From Ewingella sp. CoE-038-23 (GTDB lineage Bacteria; Pseudomonadota; Gammaproteobacteria; Enterobacterales; Enterobacteriaceae), in assembly GCF_040419245.1 (NCBI RefSeq), contig NZ_JAZHOH010000001.1, positions 1,488,001 through 1,552,000 on the forward strand: a stretch of DNA of 64,000 nt, written 5' to 3'. Both the position numbers and the translations under genes were made by a program. Positions 18,805 through 27,690 of this stretch are shown here, piece after piece. Every line of letters starts with the position of its first letter. Position 1 is the stretch's first letter. A model generated the notes under the pieces. The model did not search any database and was not told the origin of the DNA. It worked only from the letters and a program-made list of their open reading frames with translations.

Positions 18805-19587
18805 ATGACGATTTGTATCGAACAACGCCAACTGCGGGTTGGCAATAGAGCTGAGTTATTCGCTTTGCTGTTTTCGCTTCAGGCGCTGGTCTCGGGCCTG
18901 CTATTTGCTCAAGTTGGCTGGGCGGAACTGTTTACCGCCAATTTATTGCTCGGCGCGATAGTGGTTTTCGCGGCGGTTGGGCGTTCGGCGGCGGGCCATG
19001 CGTTATCTACGCTGCTTGCCAGTCTGACAGCCGTTAGCCTGCTGGTGGCGCTGTTTAGCTGGTCTGAACGCGGTATGGCGGACGCCAATACGCATCTGAT
19101 CAACGGCATCGCTACCATTTTATTGGGGCTATTTGTCTTGAATGAGAAGTATGGCGCGCGGCCTTGGCTGCCAAAAGCTTTGCGCCGCCAGCCCGGTTTC
19201 TCATGGGGGCTGGGGGCTGAGGTATTTTCAACGGCGGGGATTACGACTGGGCTTTTTCTGACCGTCTTGGTGAGCCAAGCCTTCTTCATCCACCACGCCA
19301 CGCTGGAAACCGGTTTATTTCCACTGGTACTGACCCTCTTTATGCTGGCGCTGCGGATATGGGTTTTAAAGCAAGGGGCCAACGCCGCGATCTCTCAGCA
19401 GGTCTATCTGCCCTACGTCCTGCCGCTACGTGCGATGGGAGCAGCAGTCGGGGTCGGGCTGGCGGTATTTTTACTGCAGGGTTATCCGAATGAGGAAGGT
19501 TTTGCCGGTGCATCAGCCCTGCTATTGCTGTTAGCGCTGGGAAGCACTACGACAATGCTGGTCGCGGCGGATGCACCGGCAGAATGA
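18805..19587 (+). CDS. Multi-pass membrane protein of unknown function
   Basis: Inner-membrane protein of 260 aa with roughly seven or eight hydrophobic segments, beginning near residue 18 (LFALLFSLQALVSGLLFAQV), and one polar loop around residues 112-130 (NEKYGARPWLPKALRRQPGF). No transporter signature that I know is visible. The ATG at 18,805 follows AAAGGAAG. Divergent from a LysR regulator that probably controls it; convergent with the ABC ATPase at 19,595, with a 7-bp gap. Confidence 0.7.
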   Translation: MTICIEQRQLRVGNRAELFALLFSLQALVSGLLFAQVGWAELFTANLLLGAIVVFAAVGRSAAGHALSTLLASLTAVSLLVALFSWSERGMADANTHLINGIATILLGLFVLNEKYGARPWLPKALRRQPGFSWGLGAEVFSTAGITTGLFLTVLVSQAFFIHHATLETGLFPLVLTLFMLALRIWVLKQGANAAISQQVYLPYVLPLRAMGAAVGVGLAVFLLQGYPNEEGFAGASALLLLLALGSTTTMLVAADAPAE

Positions 19588-19594
19588 GGCCGGT

Positions 19595-20440
19595 TCACAG
19601 CACTTTTTCTAGGAAGCTGCGGGTGCGGCCGTGGCGCGGGTTGTCCAGAACCTGCGACGCAGAGCCGCTCTCCACCACTTTGCCATCAACCATAAAGACC
19701 ACCTGGTCCGCCACCTGACGGGCGAAACCGATTTCATGGGTGACGACGACCAGCGTGACGCCAGAACGCGCCAGCTTTTTAATGACGTCGAGCACTTCGC
19801 CGACCAACTCCGGGTCCAGTGCCGAGGTCGGCTCATCAAACAGCATCACTTTAGGGTTGAGAGCCAGCGCGCGGGCAATGGCAATGCGTTGCTGCTGCCC
19901 GCCGGAAAGATGGCGCGGATAAGCCTGAGCTTTTTCGCGCAGCCCGACAGTGTCCAGCAGCTCATAAGCACGGGCAATGGCCTGTTTGCGGTTCATCAGC
20001 CGGTGAACGATAGGGGCTTCAATGATGTTATCCAGCACCGACAGGTGCGGAAAAAGGTTAAAGTTCTGGAAGACGTAGCCGACGTTAACCCGTTGCTTGA
20101 GGATGGCCCGCTCTTTCAACTCATACAGCTTATCGCCTTTGCGCTGATAGCCAACATAGTCGCCATCAATCTGAATGGTGCCCTCATTGACGCGCTCCAG
20201 ATGATTAATGGTGCGCAGCAGGGTGGATTTCCCTGAGCCGGATGGCCCGAGGATCACCGTCACGGTGCCGGGTTCGATGCTTAGGCTTACGTCATCCAGC
20301 GCCTTGTGTGCGCCAAAATGTTTGCTCAGGTGGCTGATTTCAATTCTGCCCGGCGCCTGATGCTGCGGCTGGCGCAGCAATACCGGCTCGGCGGCTTTGG
20401 CCGTTGGGCGTGAAACGAACAGGTCAAAAGCTTCAGACAT
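19595..20440 (-). CDS. Polar amino-acid-type ABC transporter ATP-binding protein
   Basis: ATPase of 281 aa in the GlnQ/HisP/TcyC class. Walker A GPSGSGKSTLLRTINHLE, Q-loop YVFQNFNLFPHLSVLDNI, signature HLSGGQQQRIAIARAL and Walker B VMLFDEPTSALDPELV are all intact. An N-terminal extension of about 40 residues precedes the domain. The start at 20,440 has AAGGAG 8 nt upstream; an earlier in-frame codon would add 35 basic residues without family similarity. It is the last gene of a minus-strand operon: binding protein, acetyltransferase, permease, ATPase. Confidence 0.9.
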   Translation of the reverse strand: MSEAFDLFVSRPTAKAAEPVLLRQPQHQAPGRIEISHLSKHFGAHKALDDVSLSIEPGTVTVILGPSGSGKSTLLRTINHLERVNEGTIQIDGDYVGYQRKGDKLYELKERAILKQRVNVGYVFQNFNLFPHLSVLDNIIEAPIVHRLMNRKQAIARAYELLDTVGLREKAQAYPRHLSGGQQQRIAIARALALNPKVMLFDEPTSALDPELVGEVLDVIKKLARSGVTLVVVTHEIGFARQVADQVVFMVDGKVVESGSASQVLDNPRHGRTRSFLEKVL

Positions 20441-20459
20441 ACATTTACTCCTTCGCGGC

Positions 20460-21368
20460 TTAGCCGCGCGCCCACAGGCGGAAACGTTGGATTGGCGTCG
20501 GTCGTAGCTCGCGCACGGCTCCGCGTGAGAAATAGCGTTCAACATAATATTGCAGTACCGACAGCACCGACGTGATAACCAGATACCAGACCGTCGCTAC
20601 CATCAGCAGGGGAATTACCTGCTGGGTGCGGTTGTAGATCACCTGCACGGTGTAAAACAGCTCGGGCATCGACAGCACGTAAACAATCGAGGTGCCCTTG
20701 GCGAGGCTGATCACCTCATTAAAACCGGTAGGAATAATCGCCCGCAGCGCCTGTGGCAAAATGATGCGGAAGGTGCGGCGATAGCCCGGCAAACCCAGTG
20801 CCGCAGCTGCTTCGTGCTGACCGTGCTCGACACCCAAAATGCCACCGCGAATAATCTCGGCGGTGTAGGCCGACTGCACCAGCGAAAGTCCCAGCACGGC
20901 GACGGAGAACTGATCCAGCAGATCGACAGTCGGGTGGCTGAAGAACTCAATCGAGGTAAAGGGAATGCCGACCGACAGGCTGTCGTACAGATAGGAAAAG
21001 TTATAGAGAATGATCAGCACCAGCAACATAGGCAGTGAACGGAACAGCCAGATATAGCCCCACGCCAGCCCATTCAGTAAGTAGGATTTGGACAGTCTGG
21101 CCAGCGCCAGCGCGGTGCCGAAGATAATGCCAAACAGCGTGCCCAGCAGGGTGAGCAGCAGGGTTTTGGCTAAGCCTTGCAGGATAGCCGGTTCAAAGAA
21201 CCATTGGCGAAATACGCCCCATTCCCAGCGCGGGTTGGTGGCAATCGACTGGACGATCACCAGCAGAATAAAGACGGAGAATATAGCGCCAATCAGGCGC
21301 AGCGGGTAGCGGGCAGGGACCACTTTCAAAGGCGGCTGGTCGGTCTGTCGCAGCGAGGTGTCACTCAT
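20460..21368 (-). CDS. Polar amino-acid-type ABC transporter permease
   Basis: Permease of 302 aa in the HisM/GlnP family. After a hydrophilic N-terminus come a hydrophobic segment (LIGAIFSVFILLVIVQSI) and the transmembrane domain with the FRSLPMLLVLIILYNF block and the EAA loop AAALGLPGYRRTFRIILPQALR. The ATG at 21,368 overlaps the end of the acetyltransferase gene by 8 nt; the longer open frame upstream is antisense to nothing but simply reads through that gene. It is the only permease here, so the transporter is probably a homodimer. Similar in role to YxeN/TcyL-type importers of sulfur-containing amino acids (inference). Confidence 0.88.
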   Translation of the reverse strand: MSDTSLRQTDQPPLKVVPARYPLRLIGAIFSVFILLVIVQSIATNPRWEWGVFRQWFFEPAILQGLAKTLLLTLLGTLFGIIFGTALALARLSKSYLLNGLAWGYIWLFRSLPMLLVLIILYNFSYLYDSLSVGIPFTSIEFFSHPTVDLLDQFSVAVLGLSLVQSAYTAEIIRGGILGVEHGQHEAAAALGLPGYRRTFRIILPQALRAIIPTGFNEVISLAKGTSIVYVLSMPELFYTVQVIYNRTQQVIPLLMVATVWYLVITSVLSVLQYYVERYFSRGAVRELRPTPIQRFRLWARG

Positions 21369-21888
21369 AGGCTTTCTCCGCAACAGGGGCAGCAGCCACG
21401 GCGACGGGCAATGCTTTGGTAAAGGGTAAGCGACCGTCATAAGGCGGCAGGGAGTAAACCACCGGGTCCACGCGAGTATCAAACTGCGGCTGATAACCGT
21501 TTGCCAGATATAACCCCACGGCCTCCGGCTGGCGGAAACCGGTAGTGAGGAACAGCTTGCTGTAGCCTTGCTCCAGCGCGCGTTGTTCCAACTCAACCAG
21601 CACCTTTTTCGCCAATCCCTGGCGGCGCAAGGTTTTGTCGGTCCATATTCGTTTTAGCTCGGCGGTCTGCAGGTCGTAGCGTTTAAACGCCCCCATCGCA
21701 ATGGGAGCACCGTTACGCAACAGCACCACAAACACCCCGTCCGGCGGGGCATAGTAGCTCAGCGGCTCTTCTTCCTGATGGCCAAAATAGTCGCCGTAAC
21801 GCGCGCGATATTCGCCAAATAAGCCTTCAATGACGGGCGCAATCAGCGGGTCGTCCGGCAGGGTTTGAATAAAAATGTCCTGACTCAT
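21361..21888 (-). CDS. GNAT family N-acetyltransferase
   Basis: A 175-aa GNAT enzyme. The acetyl-CoA pyrophosphate loop is LRRQGLAKKVLVELEQRAL (R-x-x-G-x-A, about residues 91-109), followed by LFLTTGFRQPEAVGLYLANGY, the C-terminal GNAT motif. CAGGAG stands 8 nt before the ATG at 21,888. It lies inside an amino-acid ABC operon next to an M20 deacylase and an FMN monooxygenase. In the Bacillus S-modified cysteine pathway an acetyltransferase (YxeL) acetylates the substrate first; this gene fits that position, but the substrate is inferred from context only. Confidence 0.82.
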   Translation of the reverse strand: MSQDIFIQTLPDDPLIAPVIEGLFGEYRARYGDYFGHQEEEPLSYYAPPDGVFVVLLRNGAPIAMGAFKRYDLQTAELKRIWTDKTLRRQGLAKKVLVELEQRALEQGYSKLFLTTGFRQPEAVGLYLANGYQPQFDTRVDPVVYSLPPYDGRLPFTKALPVAVAAAPVAEKAYE

Positions 21889-21913
21889 GGTCTGCTCCTG
21901 CTGAAGAGAAAAA

Positions 21914-22834
21914 TTAATCACCAAGGCCCGGTGGGTTGATTTCGGAGTGGTCGATCTTCTCGACGCTCTCGCCCCAGCGGTCTAACACTTTCAGGTAACT
22001 GCCACTGGCGATGGCGCTGTTAATCGAGGCTTGCACGGCATCAACCAGCCCGTTGCCCTTTTTCAGCGTCACCGCGATATTGGCGGTTTTCGGCCAGCCA
22101 CCCGGCACGGTGCCGACTAACTGAGTTTTGCCCGTTAACAGGGATTTATACGCCCCGGTGACGTTCGGGCCGAAGGTGGCATCGGCGCGGCCTGACTGGA
22201 TAGCCAGCGTAGAGGCCGCGTCATCAGTGACATAAATAGGCTGTAGCGGGGCGAGGCCCTTGGCGCGGTTTTCCTTATCCCACTCCAGTAAGACGGCTTC
22301 CTGATTGGTGCCGGAGCCGACGATGATTTTCTTACCCGCAATATCCGGCGCTGAAGTAATGGATTTAATTTTGCTGCCGGTCTTCACGTAGAAGCCCAGC
22401 GTATCTTGGCGATAGGTGGCGAAATCGAATTTAGTTTTGCGATCTTTGGTCACCGTAATGTTGTAGATAGCGGCATCGTATTTGCCGGACGTCACGCCGA
22501 GCGGCCAGTCTTCCCACGAGGCGGGCACCACTTTCAGCTTCAGGCCAAGGCCATCGGCAACCAGACGCGCAATGTCGGCCTCGCTGCCAATCACGGTTTT
22601 ATTGTCACGAGCATAGAGGCCAAAAGGTGGGGCACTGCCGAGCACGGCCAGCGCGACGGTCAGGGTGCCCGGTTCGACAAACTTAAAGTTAGCCGGGATT
22701 TTGGCGATGGCTTCAGGGCTTTTTGGCGTATTGATTGGGGTTTCATTGGCGACTAAGTCGATACCCGGTGCTGCATAAGCCACGGAGGAAAAAAGAACCA
22801 AAGCGGCCACGGCGGTTAATTTCGTGCTAATCAT
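21914..22834 (-). CDS. Amino-acid-type ABC transporter substrate-binding protein
   Basis: Family 3 periplasmic binding protein, 306 aa. It opens with a signal peptide (MISTKLTAVAALVLFSSVAYA, cleavage before APG). Blocks typical of the family are NKTVIGSEADIARLVADGLG, PASWEDWPLGVTSGKYDAAIYNITVT and GKKIIVGSGTNQEAVLLEWD. The start at 22,834 is chosen for its signal peptide and upstream GAGG; the two earlier in-frame codons would put charged residues before it. First gene of the operon that continues with acetyltransferase, permease and ATPase. Confidence 0.88.
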   Translation of the reverse strand: MISTKLTAVAALVLFSSVAYAAPGIDLVANETPINTPKSPEAIAKIPANFKFVEPGTLTVALAVLGSAPPFGLYARDNKTVIGSEADIARLVADGLGLKLKVVPASWEDWPLGVTSGKYDAAIYNITVTKDRKTKFDFATYRQDTLGFYVKTGSKIKSITSAPDIAGKKIIVGSGTNQEAVLLEWDKENRAKGLAPLQPIYVTDDAASTLAIQSGRADATFGPNVTGAYKSLLTGKTQLVGTVPGGWPKTANIAVTLKKGNGLVDAVQASINSAIASGSYLKVLDRWGESVEKIDHSEINPPGLGD

Positions 22835-23040
22835 CTTTATTACCCTCATACCCTTCATATTTCGCGATGTAGAAGCATTGGCTGCCCTCTGCAACACGAA
22901 CTATCTAGGTTAATTATTTTTTATTGGCCCCTTGCAGGTGTCGAATTCACTATTCCTGAGCGGCTGAGGGATGTAAAACAACAAAATTAAATAACTAAAC
23001 TGATAAAGCAGAAATAAAAACCAGAGATGAAAAGCAGCAC

Positions 23041-23075
23041 AAAAGCCCGCTGACCGACGTTCAATCGGGCGGGCT
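23041..23075 (-). terminator. Rho-independent terminator after the M20 gene
   Basis: Read on the minus strand, AGCCCGC and GCGGGCT form a 7-bp stem that encloses a second helix (CCGA/TCGG), directly followed by TTTT. It sits 26 bp past the stop of the M20 gene and separates it from the binding-protein operon. Confidence 0.75.
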
Positions 23076-23100
23076 GATAATATTTTTAGCAGTGAAAAGG

Positions 23101-24285
23101 TTATTTGTCTGTCAGCTCGGCCAAGGCTTTTTCCGCTAATTGCTGGAAATAGACCGCCGCCGGATATATGGCTTTTTCATTCGGATTAAATTTAGGGTGA
23201 TGCAAGCCAAACTCACTGGCCGAGCCAATGCTGACAAAGGCGCCGGGCACGTGATGCAGGTAGTGCGCGAAGTCTTCGCCGCCCATTTGCGCCTCGGACA
23301 GCTCAACGTTATAGCCTGCTTCCCGCGCCGCTTGGCTGGCAAACTCGGCCCAGCGCGGCGTATTGACCACCGCCGGTGGCCCTGGGAACCAGTGCAGTTC
23401 GGCCTTCGCGCCCAGCGCCTGCGCCACGCCTTCAATCACCTGACGGATTTTGCCGGGGATCTGCTCGCGGATCTCGGCGTTATGGGTGCGCACCGTGCCT
23501 TCGAGGTCAACATCCTGCGGCAGCACGTTCCAGGTATTGCCGCCCTCAATGCGGGTCACGCTGACCACCACCGACTCTTTGGTGCTGAAGTGGCGACTGA
23601 CCAAGGTTTGCAGCGCGGTAACGATGTGGCTGGCGGTGACGATGCTATCGACACCTTCTTCGGGATGCGCGGCGTGTGCGCCTTTGCCCGTCACCGTGAT
23701 TTGGAATCGGTCGACGTTTGCGTAGAACGCGCCGCCCTTGGTGGAGAAGGTGCCGACCGGCAGCTGTGGCGCATTGTGCAGGCCGAAAATGGCGTCCACA
23801 TTGTCCAGCGCGCCGGCTTCAATCAGCTGGAGCGCGCCGTTGAAACGCTCCTCGGCTGGCTGGAAGAACAGCCGCACGCGGCCCGGCAGTTGCTCTTCCC
23901 GCGCTTTGAGCAGGTAAGCCGCGCCCAGAATCACCGAGGTGTGGAAGTCGTGGCCGCAGGCATGCATTACGCCAGCCTGCTGCGAGCTAAAAGGCACGCC
24001 GGAAATTTCATTAATCGGCAGGGCGTCGATGTCCCCGCGCAGCGCCACCAAAGGGCCGTCCTGCGGGCCAATCTCGGCCACCACCCCGGTTTTCAAACCG
24101 AGATTAAGGATGCGGATCCCCGCAGCGTTCAACCACTGGGTAATTCGCTTGGTAGTGGCATATTCGTGGTTCGACAGTTCCGGGTTTTGATGCAATTCAC
24201 GGCGCCAGTCGATCAACTGTTGTTCAAGCTTTAAAGGAGTGAGTGATGCTGCGTCGAGGGTGTCATCGGCAGTATGAAGACTCAT
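23101..24285 (-). CDS. M20 family amidohydrolase (N-acyl amino acid deacylase type)
   Basis: Zinc or manganese peptidase-fold hydrolase of 394 aa. Metal and catalytic blocks are ALRGDIDALPI, HACGHDFHTSVILGAAYLL (H-x-C-G-H-D), FFQPAEERFNGALQLI (catalytic and metal-bound glutamates) and LHHPKFNPNEKAI near the end. This subfamily includes hippurate hydrolase, N-acetyl-diaminopimelate deacetylase and YxeP, which deacetylates the cysteine released from N-acetyl-2-succinocysteine. It is divergent from the FMN monooxygenase and followed by its own terminator. Its neighbours (acetyltransferase, monooxygenase, two importers) favour the YxeP-like role. Confidence 0.88.
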   Translation of the reverse strand: MSLHTADDTLDAASLTPLKLEQQLIDWRRELHQNPELSNHEYATTKRITQWLNAAGIRILNLGLKTGVVAEIGPQDGPLVALRGDIDALPINEISGVPFSSQQAGVMHACGHDFHTSVILGAAYLLKAREEQLPGRVRLFFQPAEERFNGALQLIEAGALDNVDAIFGLHNAPQLPVGTFSTKGGAFYANVDRFQITVTGKGAHAAHPEEGVDSIVTASHIVTALQTLVSRHFSTKESVVVSVTRIEGGNTWNVLPQDVDLEGTVRTHNAEIREQIPGKIRQVIEGVAQALGAKAELHWFPGPPAVVNTPRWAEFASQAAREAGYNVELSEAQMGGEDFAHYLHHVPGAFVSIGSASEFGLHHPKFNPNEKAIYPAAVYFQQLAEKALAELTDK

Positions 24286-24550
24286 ATCATTTTAACCTTA
24301 TGGTATTGGCCGGCGAATAATGGCGGCGGGGAAATTAATGTCCTGATTAATCCTGACCGCATATTGGCAAATTACTAAATATCGACTGGTTATCTGTTAT
24401 GCCTTTCGGTTCTCTTTAGGTTTTTATTCCATTAGCTAATTATCGAAATAAGAAGAACGGTTTTTATATTTAGGCCGCGATGCTTTCTGTGGAATTCTTT
24501 TGCTATCGCATTTTCATATTGCATCGCAGACCTTAGTTGGGAGCCTAATT
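24286..24550. promoter_or_regulatory. Divergent promoter region between the M20 and monooxygenase genes
   Basis: A 265-bp gap, AT-rich by local standards, between two divergent genes of the proposed sulfur-amino-acid cluster. It should hold both promoters. I see no clear dyad for a named regulator; CysB- or Cbl-type sites would be plausible but are too degenerate to call by eye. Confidence 0.35.
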
Positions 24551-25960
24551 ATGAGCCAGTCCATTCCTTCTCAATCAGCCGCTAATGCCAAGGTGGCTAA
24601 CAAGAAAAGCATTAAATTAGGCCTGATGTTGCACGGCGCGGGCGGCCATATGAATTCTTGGCGACATGAAAAAGTCCCTGCCGATGCCAGCGTCAATTTT
24701 CCCTATTTCCGTGAGTTGGCGCTGAAAGCCGAAGCCGCTAATTTCGATTTCCTGTTTGTCGCCGACGGTTTGCACATCAATGAGAAATCACTGCCGCACT
24801 TCCTCAATCGTTTTGAGCCGGTGGCGCTGCTGTCGGCGCTGGCATCCGTGACTCACAGCATCGGGCTGGCGGGCACCATTTCCACCTCTTACAGCGATCC
24901 CTTCACCGTGGCGCGCCAGTTAGCCAGCATCGATAACATCAGCAATGGCCGTGCGGGCTGGAACGTGGTGACCTCGCCACTGGCGGGTTCTGCCAAGAAC
25001 TTTGGTAAAGACCACCCTGAGCACTCACTGCGTTATCAAATCGCCGAAGAGTACATCAACGTGGTGCAAGGGCTGTGGGACTCGTGGGATGACGATGCCT
25101 TTATCCGCGATCGTGAAAGCGGGGTGTTTTTCGACGCCGCCAAGCTGCACAAGCTGAATCACCAAGGGCAGTTCTTCTCGGTGGAAGGGCCGCTCAACAT
25201 CAAGCGTTCGCCACAGGGCCAGCCGGTGATTTTCCAAGCCGGCGCCTCGGAAGCCGGTATCGCGCTGGCGGGAAAATCGGCCGACGCGGTCTTCACCAAC
25301 GCCCGCACCCTGCAAGAAGCGCAGGAGTATTCCGCCAAGTTGCAGGCGCAGGTGGCCAAGCACGGCCGCCATCCGGTGGGCATTTTCCCCGGCATCAGCC
25401 CGATTGTCGGCGCGACCGAAGCCGAAGCCGAGGCCAAATATCAATATCTGCTCTCCCTGATCTCAGTGGACGACGCGCTAGCCTATCTGGGGCGCTTCTT
25501 CGACCACCACGACTTCTCCCAATACCCGCTGGATGAGCCTTTCCCGGACGTCGGCGACTTGGGGCAGAACACGTTCCGTTCCACCACCGACCAGATTAAA
25601 CGTTTAGCCAAAGAGAAAAACCTGACGCTGCGCGACGTGGCGTTCCAGACCACGCTGCCGAAAGGCGAGTTCTTCGGCACGCCGGAGCAGGTGGCTGACA
25701 CCTTTATTCGCTGGGTGGAAGAGGGCGGCGCTGACGGTTTTATTATCGGCGGCCCGGTTTTGACCGAGGCGCTGGACGACATCGTCCGTCTGGTTCTGCC
25801 CGTGCTGGCCGATCGCGGCTACTGGCATCCATCAACGGAGAGCAAAACTCTGCGTGAGCGACTGGGCCTGCCGTTCAAGGCCAGCCGCTACGCGCAAGTA
25901 TCAGCAAAACAGCAAAAAAATGAGCAGCCGCAGGTTGCCGCAACATTGACCCATCATTAA
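24551..25960 (+). CDS. FMN-dependent monooxygenase of the NtaA/SnaA/DszA (YxeK) family
   Basis: Flavin-dependent oxygenase of 469 aa of the two-component bacterial luciferase-like class, which uses reduced FMN from a separate reductase. The hallmarks are [33 protein letters not shown] and [13 protein letters not shown] followed by KNFG, as in nitrilotriacetate monooxygenase. No flavin reductase lies nearby. The start at 24,551 gives [10 protein letters not shown]. First of five genes in a tight plus-strand operon with an ABC importer. In Bacillus, YxeK of this family oxygenates N-acetyl-S-(2-succino)cysteine and related paralogues act on other S-alkylcysteines; that is the best model here. 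Alternative: another C-S or C-N bond cleaving oxygenase. Confidence 0.85.
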   Translation: MSQSIPSQSAANAKVANKKSIKLGLMLHGAGGHMNSWRHEKVPADASVNFPYFRELALKAEAANFDFLFVADGLHINEKSLPHFLNRFEPVALLSALASVTHSIGLAGTISTSYSDPFTVARQLASIDNISNGRAGWNVVTSPLAGSAKNFGKDHPEHSLRYQIAEEYINVVQGLWDSWDDDAFIRDRESGVFFDAAKLHKLNHQGQFFSVEGPLNIKRSPQGQPVIFQAGASEAGIALAGKSADAVFTNARTLQEAQEYSAKLQAQVAKHGRHPVGIFPGISPIVGATEAEAEAKYQYLLSLISVDDALAYLGRFFDHHDFSQYPLDEPFPDVGDLGQNTFRSTTDQIKRLAKEKNLTLRDVAFQTTLPKGEFFGTPEQVADTFIRWVEEGGADGFIIGGPVLTEALDDIVRLVLPVLADRGYWHPSTESKTLRERLGLPFKASRYAQVSAKQQKNEQPQVAATLTHH

Positions 25961-25969
25961 GGAATAACT

Positions 25970-26800
25970 ATGGCTCGTTTGGTTTCTGGTAAGGCGTCAC
26001 TCGCAGCATGGATTTTACTTTCAATCAGCGGCGTGGTGAGTTTTGCCGCCCACGCCGATCAACTGTCGGACATTAAAAAGGCCGGGGTGATTAAGGTCGC
26101 CACCTTCGACTCCAACCCGCCGTTTGGCTCAGTAGATGCCAAAACCCATGACATTGTCGGCTATGACGTGGATTTCGCCAAAGCGCTGGCCAAGTCACTG
26201 GGCGTGAAGCTGCAACTGGTGGCGACTAACCCGGCAAACCGCATTCCGCTGCTGCAATCGGGCAAGGCTGACATCATCGTGGCTGACATTACTATCACGC
26301 CGGAACGCGCCAAGGTGGTGGATTTCTCCATCCCTTATTTCGTCACCGGGCAGCAGTTCCTGGTGCCAGTTGGCTCACCGGACAAGCTGGATGAGTACGC
26401 CACTGCGCGCATTGGCGCGGTGAAAGGCACCACCGGCGAGCAGGAGTTGCATAACCGATTCCCGAAATCTCGCGTGCTCTCATATGACGATATTCCGCTG
26501 GCGCTGTCTGCTCTGCGCAATGGCAACGTTCAGGCTATTACGCAGGACAGCACCATTCTGGCCGGGCTGCTCGACGGCGCGCCGGACAAGGCGAAATACA
26601 AAGTGTTGCCGGATTTACTCAGTAAAGAGGAGATTGGCGTGGGCGTGAAAAAGGGTGAAACCAGCCTGCTGAAAGCCGTCAATGATGAACTGCTGAGTCT
26701 GGAGAAGTCCGGCGAAGCGACCACCATTTATAACAATTGGTTCGGCCCGCAGACCAAATCGCCGCAGCCGCGCTTATTTACGATTCAGGCCAAGAGCTAA
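25970..26800 (+). CDS. Amino-acid-type ABC transporter substrate-binding protein
   Basis: Family 3 periplasmic binding protein of 276 aa with signal peptide (SLAAWILLSISGVVSFAAHA). The mature part starts DQLSDIKKAGVIKVATFDSN, and IVGYDVDFAKALAKSLGVKLQ, GKADIIVADITITPERAKVVDFSIPY and GAVKGTTGEQEL are standard cystine/glutamine-binding-protein blocks. It starts 9 bp after the monooxygenase gene and 26 bp before the ATPase gene. It differs clearly from the binding protein at 21,914, so this locus has two separate importers. Confidence 0.9.
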   Translation: MARLVSGKASLAAWILLSISGVVSFAAHADQLSDIKKAGVIKVATFDSNPPFGSVDAKTHDIVGYDVDFAKALAKSLGVKLQLVATNPANRIPLLQSGKADIIVADITITPERAKVVDFSIPYFVTGQQFLVPVGSPDKLDEYATARIGAVKGTTGEQELHNRFPKSRVLSYDDIPLALSALRNGNVQAITQDSTILAGLLDGAPDKAKYKVLPDLLSKEEIGVGVKKGETSLLKAVNDELLSLEKSGEATTIYNNWFGPQTKSPQPRLFTIQAKS

Positions 26801-26826
26801 GCAAAATAATTAGACAGGCGGGGTTT

Positions 26827-27690
26827 ATGCAACAACCATCCTCAGCAACCGCAGACTCGTCTGCGGTTTTTTCGTCTCCGGCGGGCGGCAAGAAAGCCGT
26901 CGCGGTGCAGTTCAAACAGGTGAGTAAATCTTTCGGCGCGCATCAGGTTATCCAGCAGGTGGACTTGAGCGTGGCGGTGGGAGAAGTGGTGGCGGTCTGC
27001 GGGCCGTCCGGCTCGGGCAAGTCGACGCTGATCCGCCTGATCAACCATCTGGAAACCCTCAGCAGCGGCGAGATTTTCATTCATCAGCGCCCCACGGCGG
27101 GCCTCAGCGGCAAAGCGCTGCGCCAGCTTCGCACCCATATTGGCTTTGTTTTTCAGCAATTCAATCTCTACGCCCATCTTGATGCCTTGGATAATGTCAG
27201 TCTGGCGCTGACCAAGGTCCACGGCTGGAAGCAGGAGGCAGCGCGGCACAAGGCGCGCGAGCTATTGGCGCGGGTCGGGCTGGCTGACCGGGCGCATCAT
27301 TTCCCCTCTCAGCTGTCCGGCGGCCAGCAGCAGCGGGTGGCTATCGCCCGCGCGCTGGTCACCGATCCCAATATTATTCTGTTTGATGAACCCACTTCGG
27401 CGCTGGACCCGGAGATGATTGGCGAAGTGCTGCTGGTGATGCAGGAGCTGGCGCACAGCGGCATCACCATGATTGTGGTGACTCACGAGATGAGCTTCGC
27501 CCGCGAAATTGCCGACCGGGTGGTGTTTATGGACGGCGGGCAAATCCTCGAGCAGGCCGATCCGGAGAGCTTCTTCACCCAGCCCCAGCACCCGCGCGCC
27601 CGGCGTTTTCTGCAAAAGGTGCTGTTCCCGCTGCGCTCGGCGCAAGAACAGTTAGCCAAAGAGGGGAAGGTTGATGAACTGGCACCTTGA
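26827..27690 (+). CDS. Polar amino-acid-type ABC transporter ATP-binding protein
   Basis: ATPase of 287 aa, GlnQ class: Walker A GPSGSGKSTLIRLINHLE, Q-loop FVFQQFNLYAHLDALDN, signature QLSGGQQQRVAIARAL, Walker B IILFDEPTSALDPEMIG. The ATG at 26,827 follows GGCGGGG; the longer frame upstream would overlap the binding-protein gene and adds no family similarity. An Ala/Ser-rich N-terminal extension of about 30 residues precedes the domain. It overlaps the first permease gene by 17 nt. Confidence 0.9.
   Translation: MQQPSSATADSSAVFSSPAGGKKAVAVQFKQVSKSFGAHQVIQQVDLSVAVGEVVAVCGPSGSGKSTLIRLINHLETLSSGEIFIHQRPTAGLSGKALRQLRTHIGFVFQQFNLYAHLDALDNVSLALTKVHGWKQEAARHKARELLARVGLADRAHHFPSQLSGGQQQRVAIARALVTDPNIILFDEPTSALDPEMIGEVLLVMQELAHSGITMIVVTHEMSFAREIADRVVFMDGGQILEQADPESFFTQPQHPRARRFLQKVLFPLRSAQEQLAKEGKVDELAP

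Noticed and set aside
23140..24234. A 364-codon open frame on the plus strand opposite the M20 gene
   Set aside because: It is the mirror of a GC-rich, strongly conserved gene; its product is His/Arg/Gln-rich without known motifs and no ribosome site precedes it.
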